Of a DNA stretch of 64,000 nt, positions 19,470 to 29,279 are shown piece after piece. How positions within the stretch are numbered: position 1 is the stretch's first letter; the number at the start of each line of letters is the position of its first letter. Location of the stretch: assembly GCA_901538445.1 (NCBI GenBank), contig LR594584.1:124001-188000 (forward strand), given 5' to 3'. The notes below the pieces were generated by a model, which saw only the letters and a list, made by a program, of their open reading frames with translations, had not been told where the DNA came from and searched no databases. Source of the stretch: Gemmataceae bacterium (GTDB lineage: Bacteria; Planctomycetota; Planctomycetia; Gemmatales; Gemmataceae). Position numbers and translations under genes: made by a program.

Positions 19470-20158
19470 ACACTTCCTTCTACCGTTCCGCGCGTGGCCG
19501 CGTTCCGCTCCCTTTACGCGTCCAGATCTAGTTGTGCCCCGGCCGAGTTCGAGCGTGGAGGCGATCGCGGTGGGGGAACATCTCGGACCGCGAACGGGGT
19601 CGGCGACCGCCGTTATTCATAGTCCGCCTTACCAACGAAGATCATTTGTAAAGACGCGAGATTTGCAACCCTACGCGGTTCGCTGCACACCCAGCCGTTG
19701 TCGTCCCGGGTGATTCCCGACAACGCGGGTCCAGGATCCGGATTTGTCGTCACATGTGGTTCGAAGGTGTTGCAGGGTCCCTCTGTGATGGGCCGCCTAC
19801 TCAAGGGTTGAAGCGGAACCGGCCCCGTTAAATGAAATCACCCCGGCTGAACCGGGGGGAGGTTTGGTGTGACATTTGCTCAAAATCGAGTTACAGCATT
19901 CACCAACGCTTGGTTTTCGAGTCTGCCCGCCAGGAACTCAACCTCTACCCTTCGGCTCCGCAGGCCGATCAATAGTGCACAGATATGCGCACATGGTCAC
20001 AACCTGTGTCTTGAAATACTGGTGATTCGTTTATCTGGTATCGCGTCGAAGTGCGTGGAAATGCCAGCAGTCCCACGGTAGCCCCACGCCGGAACGCACC
20101 CCCGCGGTTGTCGCGAGACCGCCGAGCAACGGTTGTGGCACCTCGCTCGCGCCGCTGG
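19470..20158. other. Lower-GC intergenic region with a degraded tRNA fragment
   Basis: About 690 bases with markedly lower GC than the surroundings. It has a small hairpin (CCCCGG-CTGAA-CCGGGG, about 19843-19858) and the tRNA-like remnant at 19923-19966. No open frame here is convincing. Confidence 0.6.
19923..19966 (-). pseudogene. Degraded tRNA 3' fragment (old attachment site)
   Basis: Read on the minus strand, this matches the tRNA 3' fragment at 37832-37878 in about four of five positions (shared GGAGCCGAAGG, then AGGTT, then GCGGGCA-like ends) in the same orientation. The T-stem pairing is damaged, so it cannot be a functional tRNA. I infer the scar of an earlier integration into the same tRNA gene. 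Confidence 0.5.
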
Positions 20159-20758
20159 TCACTTCTTGTTAAGTGCCTCGTTGAGTTCCCTGGCCCGCTT
20201 CTCGATCTCGCCGAACGAGTCCGGGGCACCCCGTTTCGCCTCGGTCACCGACCCCATGAACGCGTCGGCCCGCTGCCGCAGTTTGCTGGCGTTGTCCGAC
20301 AGCTCCCGCTTGGCCCCGTTGACTGCGTTGTTGAAGCGTTCCCATTTGCCCACTGCATCCCGGAGCCCGCGCCGCTCCCGCTCCGCGGCTTCAAGCTCGC
20401 TCCTCGCGCGTTCACTCACCCCGCCGAGTTGCCGCCCCAGTTCAACGGCGGCCCTGGCGGCCTCAAGGCGGGTGTCGCTTGCCTTCACGAGATCGAGCAA
20501 CTTCAGCCCCACCGCTCGCACGTCCGCGGCCTCCTTATTGAGTTGTTCGTTCTTCGCCCGCAGGTCGGCCAGCTCCTTGAGGAGTTGGTCGTAGATGCGG
20601 CGCAGTTCCTGCTCCCTCGTCCCCGTGTCGGCCAGCGGGCGGCCGCCTGGCGACGTGGGATCGCCACGGCGGGTGCCGGGTAGCCCCTCCTGGCCGGCGG
20701 CCACCGGCGCGAACTGGAGAGCGAGTGCCACGAGCCCGAACAATTTGAACTTGTTCAC
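20159..20758 (-). CDS. Secreted coiled-coil protein of unknown function
   Basis: The 199-residue protein has a signal peptide (MNKFKLFGLVALALQFAPVAAG) and then an almost entirely helical, charged sequence with heptad-like spacing (about residues 48-195: RAKNEQLNKEAADV, ELEAAERERRGLRD and similar). It is likely a periplasmic or surface coiled coil. No catalytic motif is visible. A long hairpin lies directly upstream. Confidence 0.75.
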   Translation of the reverse strand: MNKFKLFGLVALALQFAPVAAGQEGLPGTRRGDPTSPGGRPLADTGTREQELRRIYDQLLKELADLRAKNEQLNKEAADVRAVGLKLLDLVKASDTRLEAARAAVELGRQLGGVSERARSELEAAERERRGLRDAVGKWERFNNAVNGAKRELSDNASKLRQRADAFMGSVTEAKRGAPDSFGEIEKRARELNEALNKK

Positions 20759-20783
20759 GGTCCTGCCTCCATCGAGTGTGATG

Positions 20784-20822
20784 GCCCGGACCCGTCGGGT
20801 TGGTAACCGGACGGGTCCGGGC
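20784..20822. terminator. GC-rich hairpin upstream of the coiled-coil gene
   Basis: Twelve-base perfect arms (GCCCGGACCCGT and its complement) around a 15-base loop. No T-run. It could terminate minus-strand transcription from the Dam remnant or structure the leader of the coiled-coil gene. Confidence 0.45.
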
Positions 20823-20926
20823 GGTGTACTCCACGCCTCATGAACGCGGCGACGCGGGGGAACTTTCGCGGAAATCGTGGGGCTGCTGAAATGCGGGAAC
20901 CGGTGTGGGCGATTTGGGGAAGGCGG

Positions 20927-21075
20927 TCACGCCTTGAGGTCGCTCTGGACGGTCTGGAGGCTCAACCCGACGCGGGCGGCGATCTTCCGCAGGCTGAGCC
21001 TCTCGCCCTTGTAGTCGCCGCACCTCGGACCGCCGCGCCGGCAACGGTATCCGCCGCGCCTGTTGCGCGACAAGC
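20927..21075 (-). pseudogene. C-terminal fragment of a helix-turn-helix protein
   Basis: The minus strand encodes GDYKGERLSLRKIAARVGL followed by SLQTVQSDLKA and a stop, a typical C-terminal HTH of recombinases or phage regulators. The upstream part is Arg/Cys-rich and leads into the Dam remnant without a start codon. It is probably a broken mobile-element gene. Confidence 0.45.
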
Positions 21076-21121
21076 GTCGGCCCCGGATCGGCGACGCGGG
21101 CCGGGTCGTAGTTGAGGAACA

Positions 21122-21601
21122 TCAGCTGCCGGCCGGGTCGTCCCCGTAGCTCACGGCCACCCGGTGCGGGGACGCCCCGGCGGCTGCCGCGAACCGCTGG
21201 TGGTCGGCCCCGGTGAAGGCGTGCCGGTACAGGCGGCAGGACGGGGGTAGCGCGTCGTTCACCAGGTACGGCGGGTCGCAGTACGCCCACACGTCTTGCC
21301 CCGGTTCGGCGAGCAGCGGCGCGAAGTCCCCGCACGTCACCGGCACGCCCTTCAGCAGGGCGGCGGCCCGCTCGAGCGCGTCCCCGGCGACCACGTTCCA
21401 CCCCTCGGCGTTGGTGAACTGGAGCCGCGACGGCAGGGCGTAGTTGACCGGCCCGCCGAACCCGGTCCGGTCCAGGAAGTAGCACCGCAGCGCCGGGTCC
21501 GCGGCCGGGCCGGCCTTCAGGCGGTCGAACACGGCCTTCAGCCGCGCGTTCACCGGCTTCCCGCCGTGCGGCCCCGCGGCCGTGGTCGGCTCGCCGGGCA
21601 C
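21122..21601 (-). pseudogene. Truncated Dam-type DNA adenine methyltransferase
   Basis: The 159-residue frame contains the D12 methylase region FLDRTGFGGPVNY and the catalytic motif DPPY (in YCDPPYLVND). It lacks the N-terminal AdoMet-binding FxGxG part and ends abruptly in DDPAGS. Intact Dam-like enzymes are about 270 residues. The remnant is bounded by a 16-base palindrome CTTGTCGCGCGACAAG (21609-21624) and a partial copy of it near 21063-21075. It is probably inactive and of phage or island origin. Confidence 0.7.
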
Positions 21602-21626
21602 TTCGGGCCTTGTCGCGCGACAAGCC

Positions 21627-22511
21627 GCGGCGAACCCCGCCGACCGGTCCCGGGGTGCTGGTCCTGGTTGACGTGTTCGCGCTCCAGTTCCTCGGGTAGC
21701 CGGCGTCGCGGACGTTCTCCAACGTCGGCCCGGTCACCAATGACCCTACTGGACGGTGACACCGGACAGGAGTGGGGACGGGTAGCGAAGGAGCCTGGTC
21801 GCGCGATCACCTGTGGCCGATCGGGATTGCGGTGCGACGCGAGCCAAGACCTGAGCCCAGCAAAACTGCAGCGCCATCGGTAAAGGCCCCCCGATGCACC
21901 GTGGCGGGCCGCGGAGCGGGCTCGTCCCGAACTTTGCACGGGCAGACCGGTCCGCGTGGTCCCGGGCCTCGTCTGCGGTGGGGCCGACCCCGATCGCGCT
22001 CAGTTCCGTCGGCGACCGAACACGCACCCACGCTGCTCGCTCTCGACAGCGTTGCGAAACCAGACCGGCAGTTCGACCGGCTCGCGAACTGTGCATCTTC
22101 TACTCGTAACTCGAACCGTTTACATCACCCTCGGCCATTACCTCATGGCCTTCGGTGCGGGTACAAGTTTGTGGCGTAGATTCAGAGTGAGGAGTGAAAT
22201 AGCTCCGACGATCTGGGCACCCGCCGCGCCCACCCCTCGCCCCGCACGCGCCCCTTGTGGCGTCACGGACTGTCAGCGTATCCTGACCCTCGACCACTGG
22301 CTTGTTCGTTCCGACTGCACGTTGCCTTGTTGGCGGATCTGAACCGCTGGCGGCCGATACCGTCCTTCGCAGCCCCAACTACGCCGGCGCCCCTTAGCCC
22401 GCCGGCCCGTGATCCCTGGATCCCCTTCCCCACCACAGCGGTGTCCCACCGTGGAGTTCCCGCGCGCCCGTCGCGCCACCGCCCACCCGAACAGGAAGAC
22501 TGGAGCCACAG
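21627..22511. other. Intergenic region upstream of the large surface protein
   Basis: About 880 bases with reduced GC between 22090 and 22200. The open frames on both strands are short and without recognisable features. The promoter of the large surface protein should lie here, but no confident -10/-35 pair stands out. Confidence 0.5.
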
Positions 22512-25500
22512 ATGAGCGCCACCCGAACCGCTCGCACCACCCGCCGCCCCGCCCCCCGCGCCCGCCAGGTGCCGCTGCGGGTCGAGGAGCTCGAGAACCG
22601 AACCGTACCCGCGGTCATCACGGTCACGAGCCTCCTTGACAACCTGACCGACGACGGCCTGGTCACGCTCCGCGAAGCGATCCAAGCAGCCAACAACACA
22701 CCCGTGGCGGACACCATCCAATTCGCCCCCGGCCTGACGGGGCCCATCGACCTGTCCATCATCGACAACACGACGAACGGCCCGACCGCCCTCCAGATCA
22801 CCACCCCCATCACCATCGACGGGTTCAACGGCAACGACGGGATCACCATCCAGCGGGCGGGCGTTGTCGCGAACCTCCGGCTGTTCGGCCTCACAACCGG
22901 CGCGGAACTGACCCTGCGGGGCATCACGCTCGCTAACGGCGTGGCCGAAGGGGCCCCGGGCCTGGACGGCCTCGGCGGGGCCATCTTCAACGACGGCGGC
23001 ACACTCAATGTCCTCCAGAGCCTGCTCCGCGACAACTCGGCCATCGGCGGCGTCTCGGTGGGGAACCTCCTCGGCGGGGACGGGTTGGGCGGGGCCATCT
23101 TCAGTACCAACGGCGGCGTCGTGAACCTCCAGAACTCCACCCTGTACGCGAACCTCGCGGCCGGGACCAACGGAGGCGAGGGCATCGGGGGCGGGATCGC
23201 CAACGTCAACAGCGTTCTCAACATCCTCAACGGCACCCTGAGCGACAACGTCGGCAACGCCGCCCGCAACGTCTACAACCTCGCCGACGGGCTCTTCCAA
23301 ACCGCAACAACCACCATCAACGACAGCATCCTGGGCCAGGCCGGCGACAGCACCGTCACCGACTTCCTGAACGAGACCGCGAACGGCGCGCTGTCGGCGC
23401 TCAGCACGGGCGTCGGGAACCTGATCCGGAACCCGGGCAACTTCGTGAACCTCACGAACCTGCTGGGCGGCGTCCTCAGTACCCTCGACCCGCTCCTCGG
23501 GCCGCTGACCGACAACGGCGGGCCGACGGATTCCCTGCTCCCCGGGCTACCGGCGATCGACGTTGGGCTCGGGAACCTGCTCTCGCTCTCGGTCGATCAA
23601 CGGGGCGTCCTGAACCTCGGCGTTCTCGGCCTGGGGGTGGACGTCGGGGCGATCCAGATCGGCCCCGACACGATCGCCCCCACGGTCCTCAGCGTGACTT
23701 CGACGTCCCCGGACGGGACGTACAACGTTGGGCAAGGGGTCAACGTGACGGTGAACTTCTCCGAGCGTGTGACTCTGAGCGGCGGCAACATGATCGTGAC
23801 CCTCGACAACGGGGCCACGGTCACGATCGCCCCGTTCTCCGGGACCAAGGCAATCGGGACGTACACCATCGCGAGCGGACCGAGTAGCCCCGACCTGGAC
23901 TCGACGGGCCTCACCTTGGCGGCCGGGGCGACCCTCCGGGACGCGGCCGGCAACAACGCGAACCTCGCGATCCCGGGGGACGCTTCGCTCGGGGACAACA
24001 AGGACATCGTGGTGAACGGTACGGCCGACACGGTCGCACCGACGATCGCCAGCATCACCTCGACCACCGCCGACGGGACGTACGGCGTTAACGCCAGCAT
24101 CAATGTCACCGTGAACTTCGCGGAGCCCGTGACCCTGAGCGGAGGGAACTTAATTCTGGTCCTCAACAGCGGGGCCACGGTCACGATCGCCCCGTTCTCC
24201 GGGAGCAGCGCGGTCGGCACGTACACCGTCGCGGGCGGCCAGTTCAGCACCGACCTCGACGTGACTGCGGTCGCCCTCGGGGCCGGGGCAACGCTCCGGG
24301 ACGCGGCCGGTAACGCCGCGAACCTCGCGGTCCCGGCCGACACCTCACTCGGCGACCTCAGGAACATTCGGATCGACACCACCGGGGCGACGGACACCAC
24401 GGCCCCGACGGTGACCATCGGACCACCGTCGGCGGCCGCGACGGCCCGCGGACCGGTCACCTTCACGGTCACCTACGGCGATCCGAACTTCAGTTCCAGC
24501 TCCCTCACCGCGGCCAACGTGACGCTGAACCGTACGGGCACGGCGACCGGGACCGTGATCGTGAGCGCGGGCACCGGGAACACGCGGATCGTGACCATTA
24601 CCAACATTCGCGGGACCGGCACCTTGAGCATCTCGATCGCCGCCGGTACGGCAACGGACATGGCGGGTAACCAGGCCGCTGGGGCCGGGCCGAGTGCCGC
24701 GGTGACCGTGACCAACACCCCGCTCCTGGCGGTCGGGACGAGTAACGGGAGCCTCCGCCTGTTCAACACGTCGACCGGCCGACCAGCCCTCTTTTTCCGC
24801 CCGCTCGACGTGCCCGGGTGGACCTACACCGGTTCCATCCAGGTGGCGACGGGCGACTTGAACCGCGACGGGGTGGCCGACGTGTACGCGGCCGCCGGGG
24901 AGTCGTACGGCGGGAAGGGGCTCCACCCGAACCGCGCCGGCAAGGTGTTCGTCTACGACGGAGCCGCCCTCGCCAGGAACCAGATTCAACTGATCCGGGT
25001 GATCACCCCGTTCGGACGCCACGCCGGCCCCGACGGGCGCCCCAACCTCCCGTACCGGAACGGCGTGAGCATCGCGGTCGCGGATGTGAACGGCGACGGG
25101 TACCCCGACCTGATCGCCGGCACGCGGCCGCCCACGGTCCGCGGGGGCTTTCAGGAGTACGGACGGGTCACCGTGACGAGCGGCGGGCCAACCCCGGCGT
25201 CTTTCGGCCCACCGGTGCGGGTGTTCGGCAGTGGGTACACCGGGGGGTTCGTGCTGGCCGCGGGCGACCTGGACGGCGCACTCAACGCCGCGGGGTTGCC
25301 CCAGGCCGAGATCGCGGTCACCCGCAACGGGCCGCTGGGCAAGCACCTCCTCGGGGTAAGGGCGTTCAAGTGGAACGGCGGGGGCCTGGCCGCGCTGAAC
25401 CTGACCGCCACCGGCGCGAACCTGACCCCGTTCGCGGGCATCCGGGGTCCCGGGGGCCGACCCCTCACTCTCAACCCGGGTCTGGCGTTCGTTGACCGGA

Positions 25501-25850
25501 ACGGGGACGGGCGGAGCGAGTTCACGGTGTCGGTCCTGGACCCGATTTCGAACCGGCGCAACCCGCAGGTCCGTATCGCGACGTTCTCCGTCAACACCAA
25601 CACGGGTTTGGCCCAGCCCGAGGGCTCCAGTTCCGGTCCGGGCCGGAGCTTCACGGTGGGGTCGGCTGTTCGGACCCAGGGGATCGCGGAGTTCGACCAC
25701 GACGGGAACGGGACGTACGACCTCGCGGTGGTGTCGCAGCGGCCCACAGGGACCACCGTCCTGTTCCTGGACCCGTTTACGGGCGCGGCGCGGCTCGGGA
25801 CGTTCGCCCTGGACATCCCCCAGGGTCGCGTGACCGTCGATGGGTTCTGA
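22512..25850 (+). CDS. Large surface protein: CSLREA/beta-helix, Ig-like repeats, FG-GAP repeats
   Basis: The 1112-residue protein starts with a basic stretch and then VEELENRTVPA (about residues 23-33), the N-terminal signature found on planctomycete surface proteins in place of a classic signal. Next come a TLREAIQAANN segment and a Gly/Asn-rich right-handed beta-helix (about 40-390). Two near-identical Ig-like repeats of about 115 residues follow (about 395-510 and 515-630; both contain NGATVTIAPFSG or SGATVTIAPFSG and TLRDAAGN), then a third Ig-like domain (about 635-740). The C-terminal VCBS/FG-GAP propeller carries calcium-binding DLNRDGVAD, DVNGDGYPD, DRNGDGRSE and DHDGNGTYD. An adhesin or cell-surface role is likely. 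Confidence 0.85.
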   Translation: MSATRTARTTRRPAPRARQVPLRVEELENRTVPAVITVTSLLDNLTDDGLVTLREAIQAANNTPVADTIQFAPGLTGPIDLSIIDNTTNGPTALQITTPITIDGFNGNDGITIQRAGVVANLRLFGLTTGAELTLRGITLANGVAEGAPGLDGLGGAIFNDGGTLNVLQSLLRDNSAIGGVSVGNLLGGDGLGGAIFSTNGGVVNLQNSTLYANLAAGTNGGEGIGGGIANVNSVLNILNGTLSDNVGNAARNVYNLADGLFQTATTTINDSILGQAGDSTVTDFLNETANGALSALSTGVGNLIRNPGNFVNLTNLLGGVLSTLDPLLGPLTDNGGPTDSLLPGLPAIDVGLGNLLSLSVDQRGVLNLGVLGLGVDVGAIQIGPDTIAPTVLSVTSTSPDGTYNVGQGVNVTVNFSERVTLSGGNMIVTLDNGATVTIAPFSGTKAIGTYTIASGPSSPDLDSTGLTLAAGATLRDAAGNNANLAIPGDASLGDNKDIVVNGTADTVAPTIASITSTTADGTYGVNASINVTVNFAEPVTLSGGNLILVLNSGATVTIAPFSGSSAVGTYTVAGGQFSTDLDVTAVALGAGATLRDAAGNAANLAVPADTSLGDLRNIRIDTTGATDTTAPTVTIGPPSAAATARGPVTFTVTYGDPNFSSSSLTAANVTLNRTGTATGTVIVSAGTGNTRIVTITNIRGTGTLSISIAAGTATDMAGNQAAGAGPSAAVTVTNTPLLAVGTSNGSLRLFNTSTGRPALFFRPLDVPGWTYTGSIQVATGDLNRDGVADVYAAAGESYGGKGLHPNRAGKVFVYDGAALARNQIQLIRVITPFGRHAGPDGRPNLPYRNGVSIAVADVNGDGYPDLIAGTRPPTVRGGFQEYGRVTVTSGGPTPASFGPPVRVFGSGYTGGFVLAAGDLDGALNAAGLPQAEIAVTRNGPLGKHLLGVRAFKWNGGGLAALNLTATGANLTPFAGIRGPGGRPLTLNPGLAFVDRNGDGRSEFTVSVLDPISNRRNPQVRIATFSVNTNTGLAQPEGSSSGPGRSFTVGSAVRTQGIAEFDHDGNGTYDLAVVSQRPTGTTVLFLDPFTGAARLGTFALDIPQGRVTVDGF

Positions 25851-26295
25851 CGTGACCAGGGTCTACTCCGTCCCGGCTCTCCGACGGCTGCGGCCGCGTC
25901 GACCGGGACGGTGACCCGCGCCAGAACCCCGAGCCGCGTCGCGGTTCGCCGGGCCGGTGCCATGCGGCCGCCTGCGGTGAGAACCTCACCTTGGGGACCG
26001 GCGAGCCAGGAGTTCGTCAACTGCGGCCCGGGCCCGCGTGTACTCGGCGCGCTGAAGCCGATGACGTGTAACCGGAACGCCACGCCCGGTGTGTGACGGG
26101 CGGCGTGCGAAGTCGCTTAACCCGCACGGGGCGTGGGATGCTCCACCACCCAGCCGTTTGTACTGGAGTCAGGTACCCGTCCGAACCTGCCGCACAATTG
26201 GGCGGGGTCGGCCCAAGGACTCAGACCACATCCTTCCCGCCGAATCTGAGCCAAGGGTCAACCTCCGCCGGCTCGCGCCGCGTCCCGGATCGGCG
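25851..26295. other. Intergenic region
   Basis: About 445 bases between convergent genes. No credible gene, repeat or RNA was seen. Confidence 0.5.
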
Positions 26296-26982
26296 TCACG
26301 CGGACCAGGAGATGCCCTCGCCAGTGCCGTCGCCGTGGAACCGGAGCCGGCGGGCGGAGAGTTGGTTTCCGTTGAGGCGGCGGATCGCGTCGTGCAAACG
26401 CTGGCGGGGGTCCTCGCCGGCCAGGCGCGGGAGCGGGTCATCGATCCGCGAGGGCCAACCGGACTCCTCGAATGCGGCCAGGACCAGCTCTTGCGACCGC
26501 GCGGGGGTCCGGAACCGCTTCACGACTTCTCCCCCCCGGCTCAGCACCCGGGCGTCCGGGTCCCACCGGGGGCGCTCACCCGCCTGCGTTCCCGGCGGGG
26601 CGGCCGCGTGGCGGGCCACGATCCGGTCGGCGAAGAACAGCCCGCCCGGCGTTACCACGAAGCACGACCGGTGCCCGACCGCGCGGCCGGGCACGTGCTC
26701 GAAGGCCCGCCGCTCCGGGTCATCCGAGTCCACTTCGGCAAGGTGTTCGACCAGGCGATGCGTCACCAGCCACCGGAGGTCCCGGAGTTCGGCCCCGGTG
26801 TCGCCGAGTTCCGGGAGCGTGAGGGCCAGCTCCCACGGGTCCAGGCCCAACTCGCGGGCGTCGCCGTGGGCCTCGCCCAGCGCCTCGAGGGCCGCGGTCA
26901 GGCGGGACAGCCGCTCGGGCGGCCACTCGATGGGGACGCCGGAGATCGCGAGGTCGGTGGGGCGCGGGAGGGGCGTCGGCAT
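26296..26982 (-). CDS. Uncharacterised planctomycete protein with winged-helix-like C-terminus
   Basis: The 228-residue protein, counted from the ATG at 26982, has no signal peptide. The C-terminal part (RQRLHDAIRRLNGNQLSARRLRF, shown only by its ends: RQRLHD...LRFHGDGTGEGISW) resembles the small winged-helix-like module of planctomycete proteins often found near transposases. An additional in-frame start at 27042 is less likely because its extra residues are low-complexity. Function is unknown. Confidence 0.65.
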   Translation of the reverse strand: MPTPLPRPTDLAISGVPIEWPPERLSRLTAALEALGEAHGDARELGLDPWELALTLPELGDTGAELRDLRWLVTHRLVEHLAEVDSDDPERRAFEHVPGRAVGHRSCFVVTPGGLFFADRIVARHAAAPPGTQAGERPRWDPDARVLSRGGEVVKRFRTPARSQELVLAAFEESGWPSRIDDPLPRLAGEDPRQRLHDAIRRLNGNQLSARRLRFHGDGTGEGISWSA

Positions 26983-27119
26983 GGTGGTAAGAGCGGATGC
27001 GCGGGTGCGGCCCGCTGGGTGCGAGGTTCGGGCGAGTGGCATGGCGAAAACCGGGTCGCATCGCGACCACGGTTGGGCGACCAGTCCGCCGTTGCTTACT
27101 AATCGTCAAATCAAGGAAA

Positions 27120-27151
27120 ACCTGTCACGAGTATACAAAAACCTGACAGGT
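27120..27151. repeat. Short inverted repeat at the edge of the ISAs1 remnant
   Basis: ACCTGTCA (27120-27127) and TGACAGGT (27144-27151) are exact complements around GAGTATACAAAAA. This could be the terminal inverted repeat of the decayed insertion sequence next to it, or an operator. Confidence 0.4.
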
Positions 27152-27863
27152 ACATCCCGACGCGGCGGAGTAGCCGGGGCCGCTCCTGGAATGCCGCCCC
27201 ATTCCCTGAAACACCGCCCCCGCCGAGCGCTCGGAGTATGTGTTCAAAACAGAGTAACAGTTGCGCGACGAGCTCCGCCGATTGGGTGCTAGCGCGGTGA
27301 TCCACCGAATTGCGTTGCCGTGGCCGGTGTGGCAAAGTTGCCGCGATGTGACGGCCGTGGCCGTCCCCACCGATGGTGCCATCTCGTACCCGGCGAAGCC
27401 TGCCTCGCACTCCCATTCCAACACCGCGTGAACCGTTCGCTGCGACGCCAACTGATTCCCCTTGACGCTCTCCAAGTCGTCGCGGCCCTGCTCCTGGATC
27501 TGCTGGAGGGCCGCTTGTGGCACCCGGCCGCGTCGATCACCACCAGCGTCCCTTTCAGGCCCAGCGTGTGGAGCAACGCGGGGGATAACATGATCTCGCG
27601 GCCCACCGGCGACCCGACGCGGCCCGGCACGCCTTCCCGTCGGTGCCGATGGCTCGCAATCCGGGTGCCTCGCGCTGGTCCGTCATCGCCCGCACAATGC
27701 AGCCCGAAAACTCGTCCCGGTCCAACACCGCCAGAACGTAATTCGCCGTCAGTAGTTCATCAGGCGCCCACCTTGCACACCCCTCGGTCAACCAACGCGA
27801 GTACATGGCCACCGTGACGCGACTCCCGCGCCTGACAGTACACGCGGACGAGTGTAGAGTCAA
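27125..27863 (-). pseudogene. Decayed ISAs1-family transposase
   Basis: Pieces of an ISAs1 (H-repeat) transposase appear in different minus-strand frames: LRAIGTDGKACR (usual IAIDGKxLRGS), LKGTLVVIDAAGCHK (usual GxxVTIDAMGCQ) and DDLESVKGNQ (usual DYVLAVKGNQ). The order is correct but at least two frameshifts separate them, and no start or complete DDE triad in one frame remains. It is non-functional. Confidence 0.75.
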
Positions 27864-28058
27864 CGGTACCGACGCTTGGTGACGATTAGACTGGGCGTAT
27901 AACTATTTCAAGCCCGGAACAGGTATCGCACGAGTGAGGTGCTGCTTGCGGGCGGCGTCAGCCTTGGGGGCCGTGTTCGCCACGGGAAGCTCATGCGGTC
28001 ACGGCCGGGGTGTCGTGCGGTTCGATGTCTGCCCTTGTCGCAAGAAGCCGTTCCCTTC

Positions 28059-29218
28059 CTAGTGGTTCACCACGGCTGATTTGTCTGTTTCGATCACCGG
28101 GTAGAGCCGTTTCAGCCTCGTTCTTGCGTCGGTCGTCGTGAACTGCCAATCGGCTGCGACAGCGGCAGCATTGCGATCCCGCTCCCAGGAAGCCACCTCT
28201 CGCCTCAAGGTTTCCATGTCGGGGATGCGGCGATCCAGACACTGCCGGGCCAGAACACTCAGCTCGCACTCGGCCACGTTCAGCCACGACCCGTGTTTGG
28301 GCGTGTAGTGCCACTCCAACCGCTCGCACAACCGCCGGGCCTCAGCCGCCTCGAATGCCTGGTAGAGCGAGGCCGGTGTGTGGGTGGATAAGTTGTCCAG
28401 CACCAGCACCACCTTCTCGGCGTCCGGGTACTGCTCATCCACCAACCGTCGGACGAAGCGGGCGAAGTCCACGCTCGTCTTTCGCTCCGTGACCTCCACG
28501 TGCCGCCGCCCGGCCAGAGGCTCGAACGCCAGGAATAGGTTGACCACACCAGCCCGGACGTACTCGTGATCGACCTTCGCCACGGAGCCGGGGCGGATCG
28601 GCAGTGGCTCCCGAGTGTCTCCGATGAGTTGCTTACCACCCTCGTCGACGCACACCACGGGGCGGGTGTCGTCGGGCGGCCGGTGGTACACGGCCAGCAC
28701 GTCTTCCATGTTCGCCACGAACGCGGCGTTGGCCTTCGGCGGGATCACCCACTGCTGCTTGAGCCACGGCTTGATGTCGTTTTTTTCAGCGTCCGCCGAA
28801 CCGTCTCGTCGGAGACGGCATCCACCACCCGCAGCTCGACGAGGCGGTCGGCCAACAGTTGCAATGTCCACCGCCCACGACCGTCCGGGGCTGGGGAGCA
28901 CGCCAGGGCAACGAGTCGGGCTTCCTGTTCGCCGTCCAGCTTCCGGTATCGTCGCCCGGTCGGTTTCTTCCGATGCACGGCCGCATCCAACCCGCCCTCT
29001 GCAAATGCCTTGCGGATGCGGGCGACGGTCCGGACACCACAGCCGAGGGCCGTTGCAATTGCTTCGTCGCCCAAGCCAGGCCCATCGGCGTCGGCCTTGA
29101 GCAGGACCTGGGCGTGAGTGAGGACGCGGGCCGGGTGCGTACCCGTTCGGACCAGCCGGACGAGCCGTTGGCGTTCGTCGGTGGTCAGGCGGACGACATG
29201 CTTGGGCTTCCGTGACAC
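28059..29218 (-). CDS. IS630-family transposase (two frames, probable -1 frameshift), copy 1
   Basis: The first frame runs from a GTG at 29218 (GGAGGAG ribosome-binding site at 29224-29230) and encodes the N-terminal HTH part. The second frame carries the DDE nuclease: VVCVDEGGKQ, VLVLDNLSTHT and GSWLNVAECELS give Asp, Asp and Glu. They overlap at seven A residues on the coding strand (28786-28780, AAAAAAACGAC), where a -1 shift turns KKTTS into KKNDIKPW. The joined product is about 386 residues, the normal IS630 length. The TAG stop lies outside the element: TA comes from the target and the last base from flanking DNA. Confidence 0.88.
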
Positions 29219-29279
29219 GAGATCTCCTCCAAGGGTGGAGGAGACCTTACGGAATGCCAAATGAAATGTGGTGGACCAC
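28062..29279 (-). mobile_element. IS630-family insertion sequence, copy 1 of a tandem triplet
   Basis: This 1218-base element is bounded by terminal inverted repeats GTGGTTCACCAC (left) and, read inwards from the right end, GTGGTCCACCAC, and flanked by TA dinucleotides (28060-28061 and 29280-29281), the target of IS630/Tc1 elements. It repeats at a period of exactly 1220 bases in two further copies that appear identical. The only gene is the frameshifted transposase on the minus strand. Confidence 0.93.

Noticed and set aside
21746-22511. Several short open frames (70-135 codons) before the surface protein
   Set aside because: Overlapping frames on both strands with no start signals, conserved motifs or codon bias.
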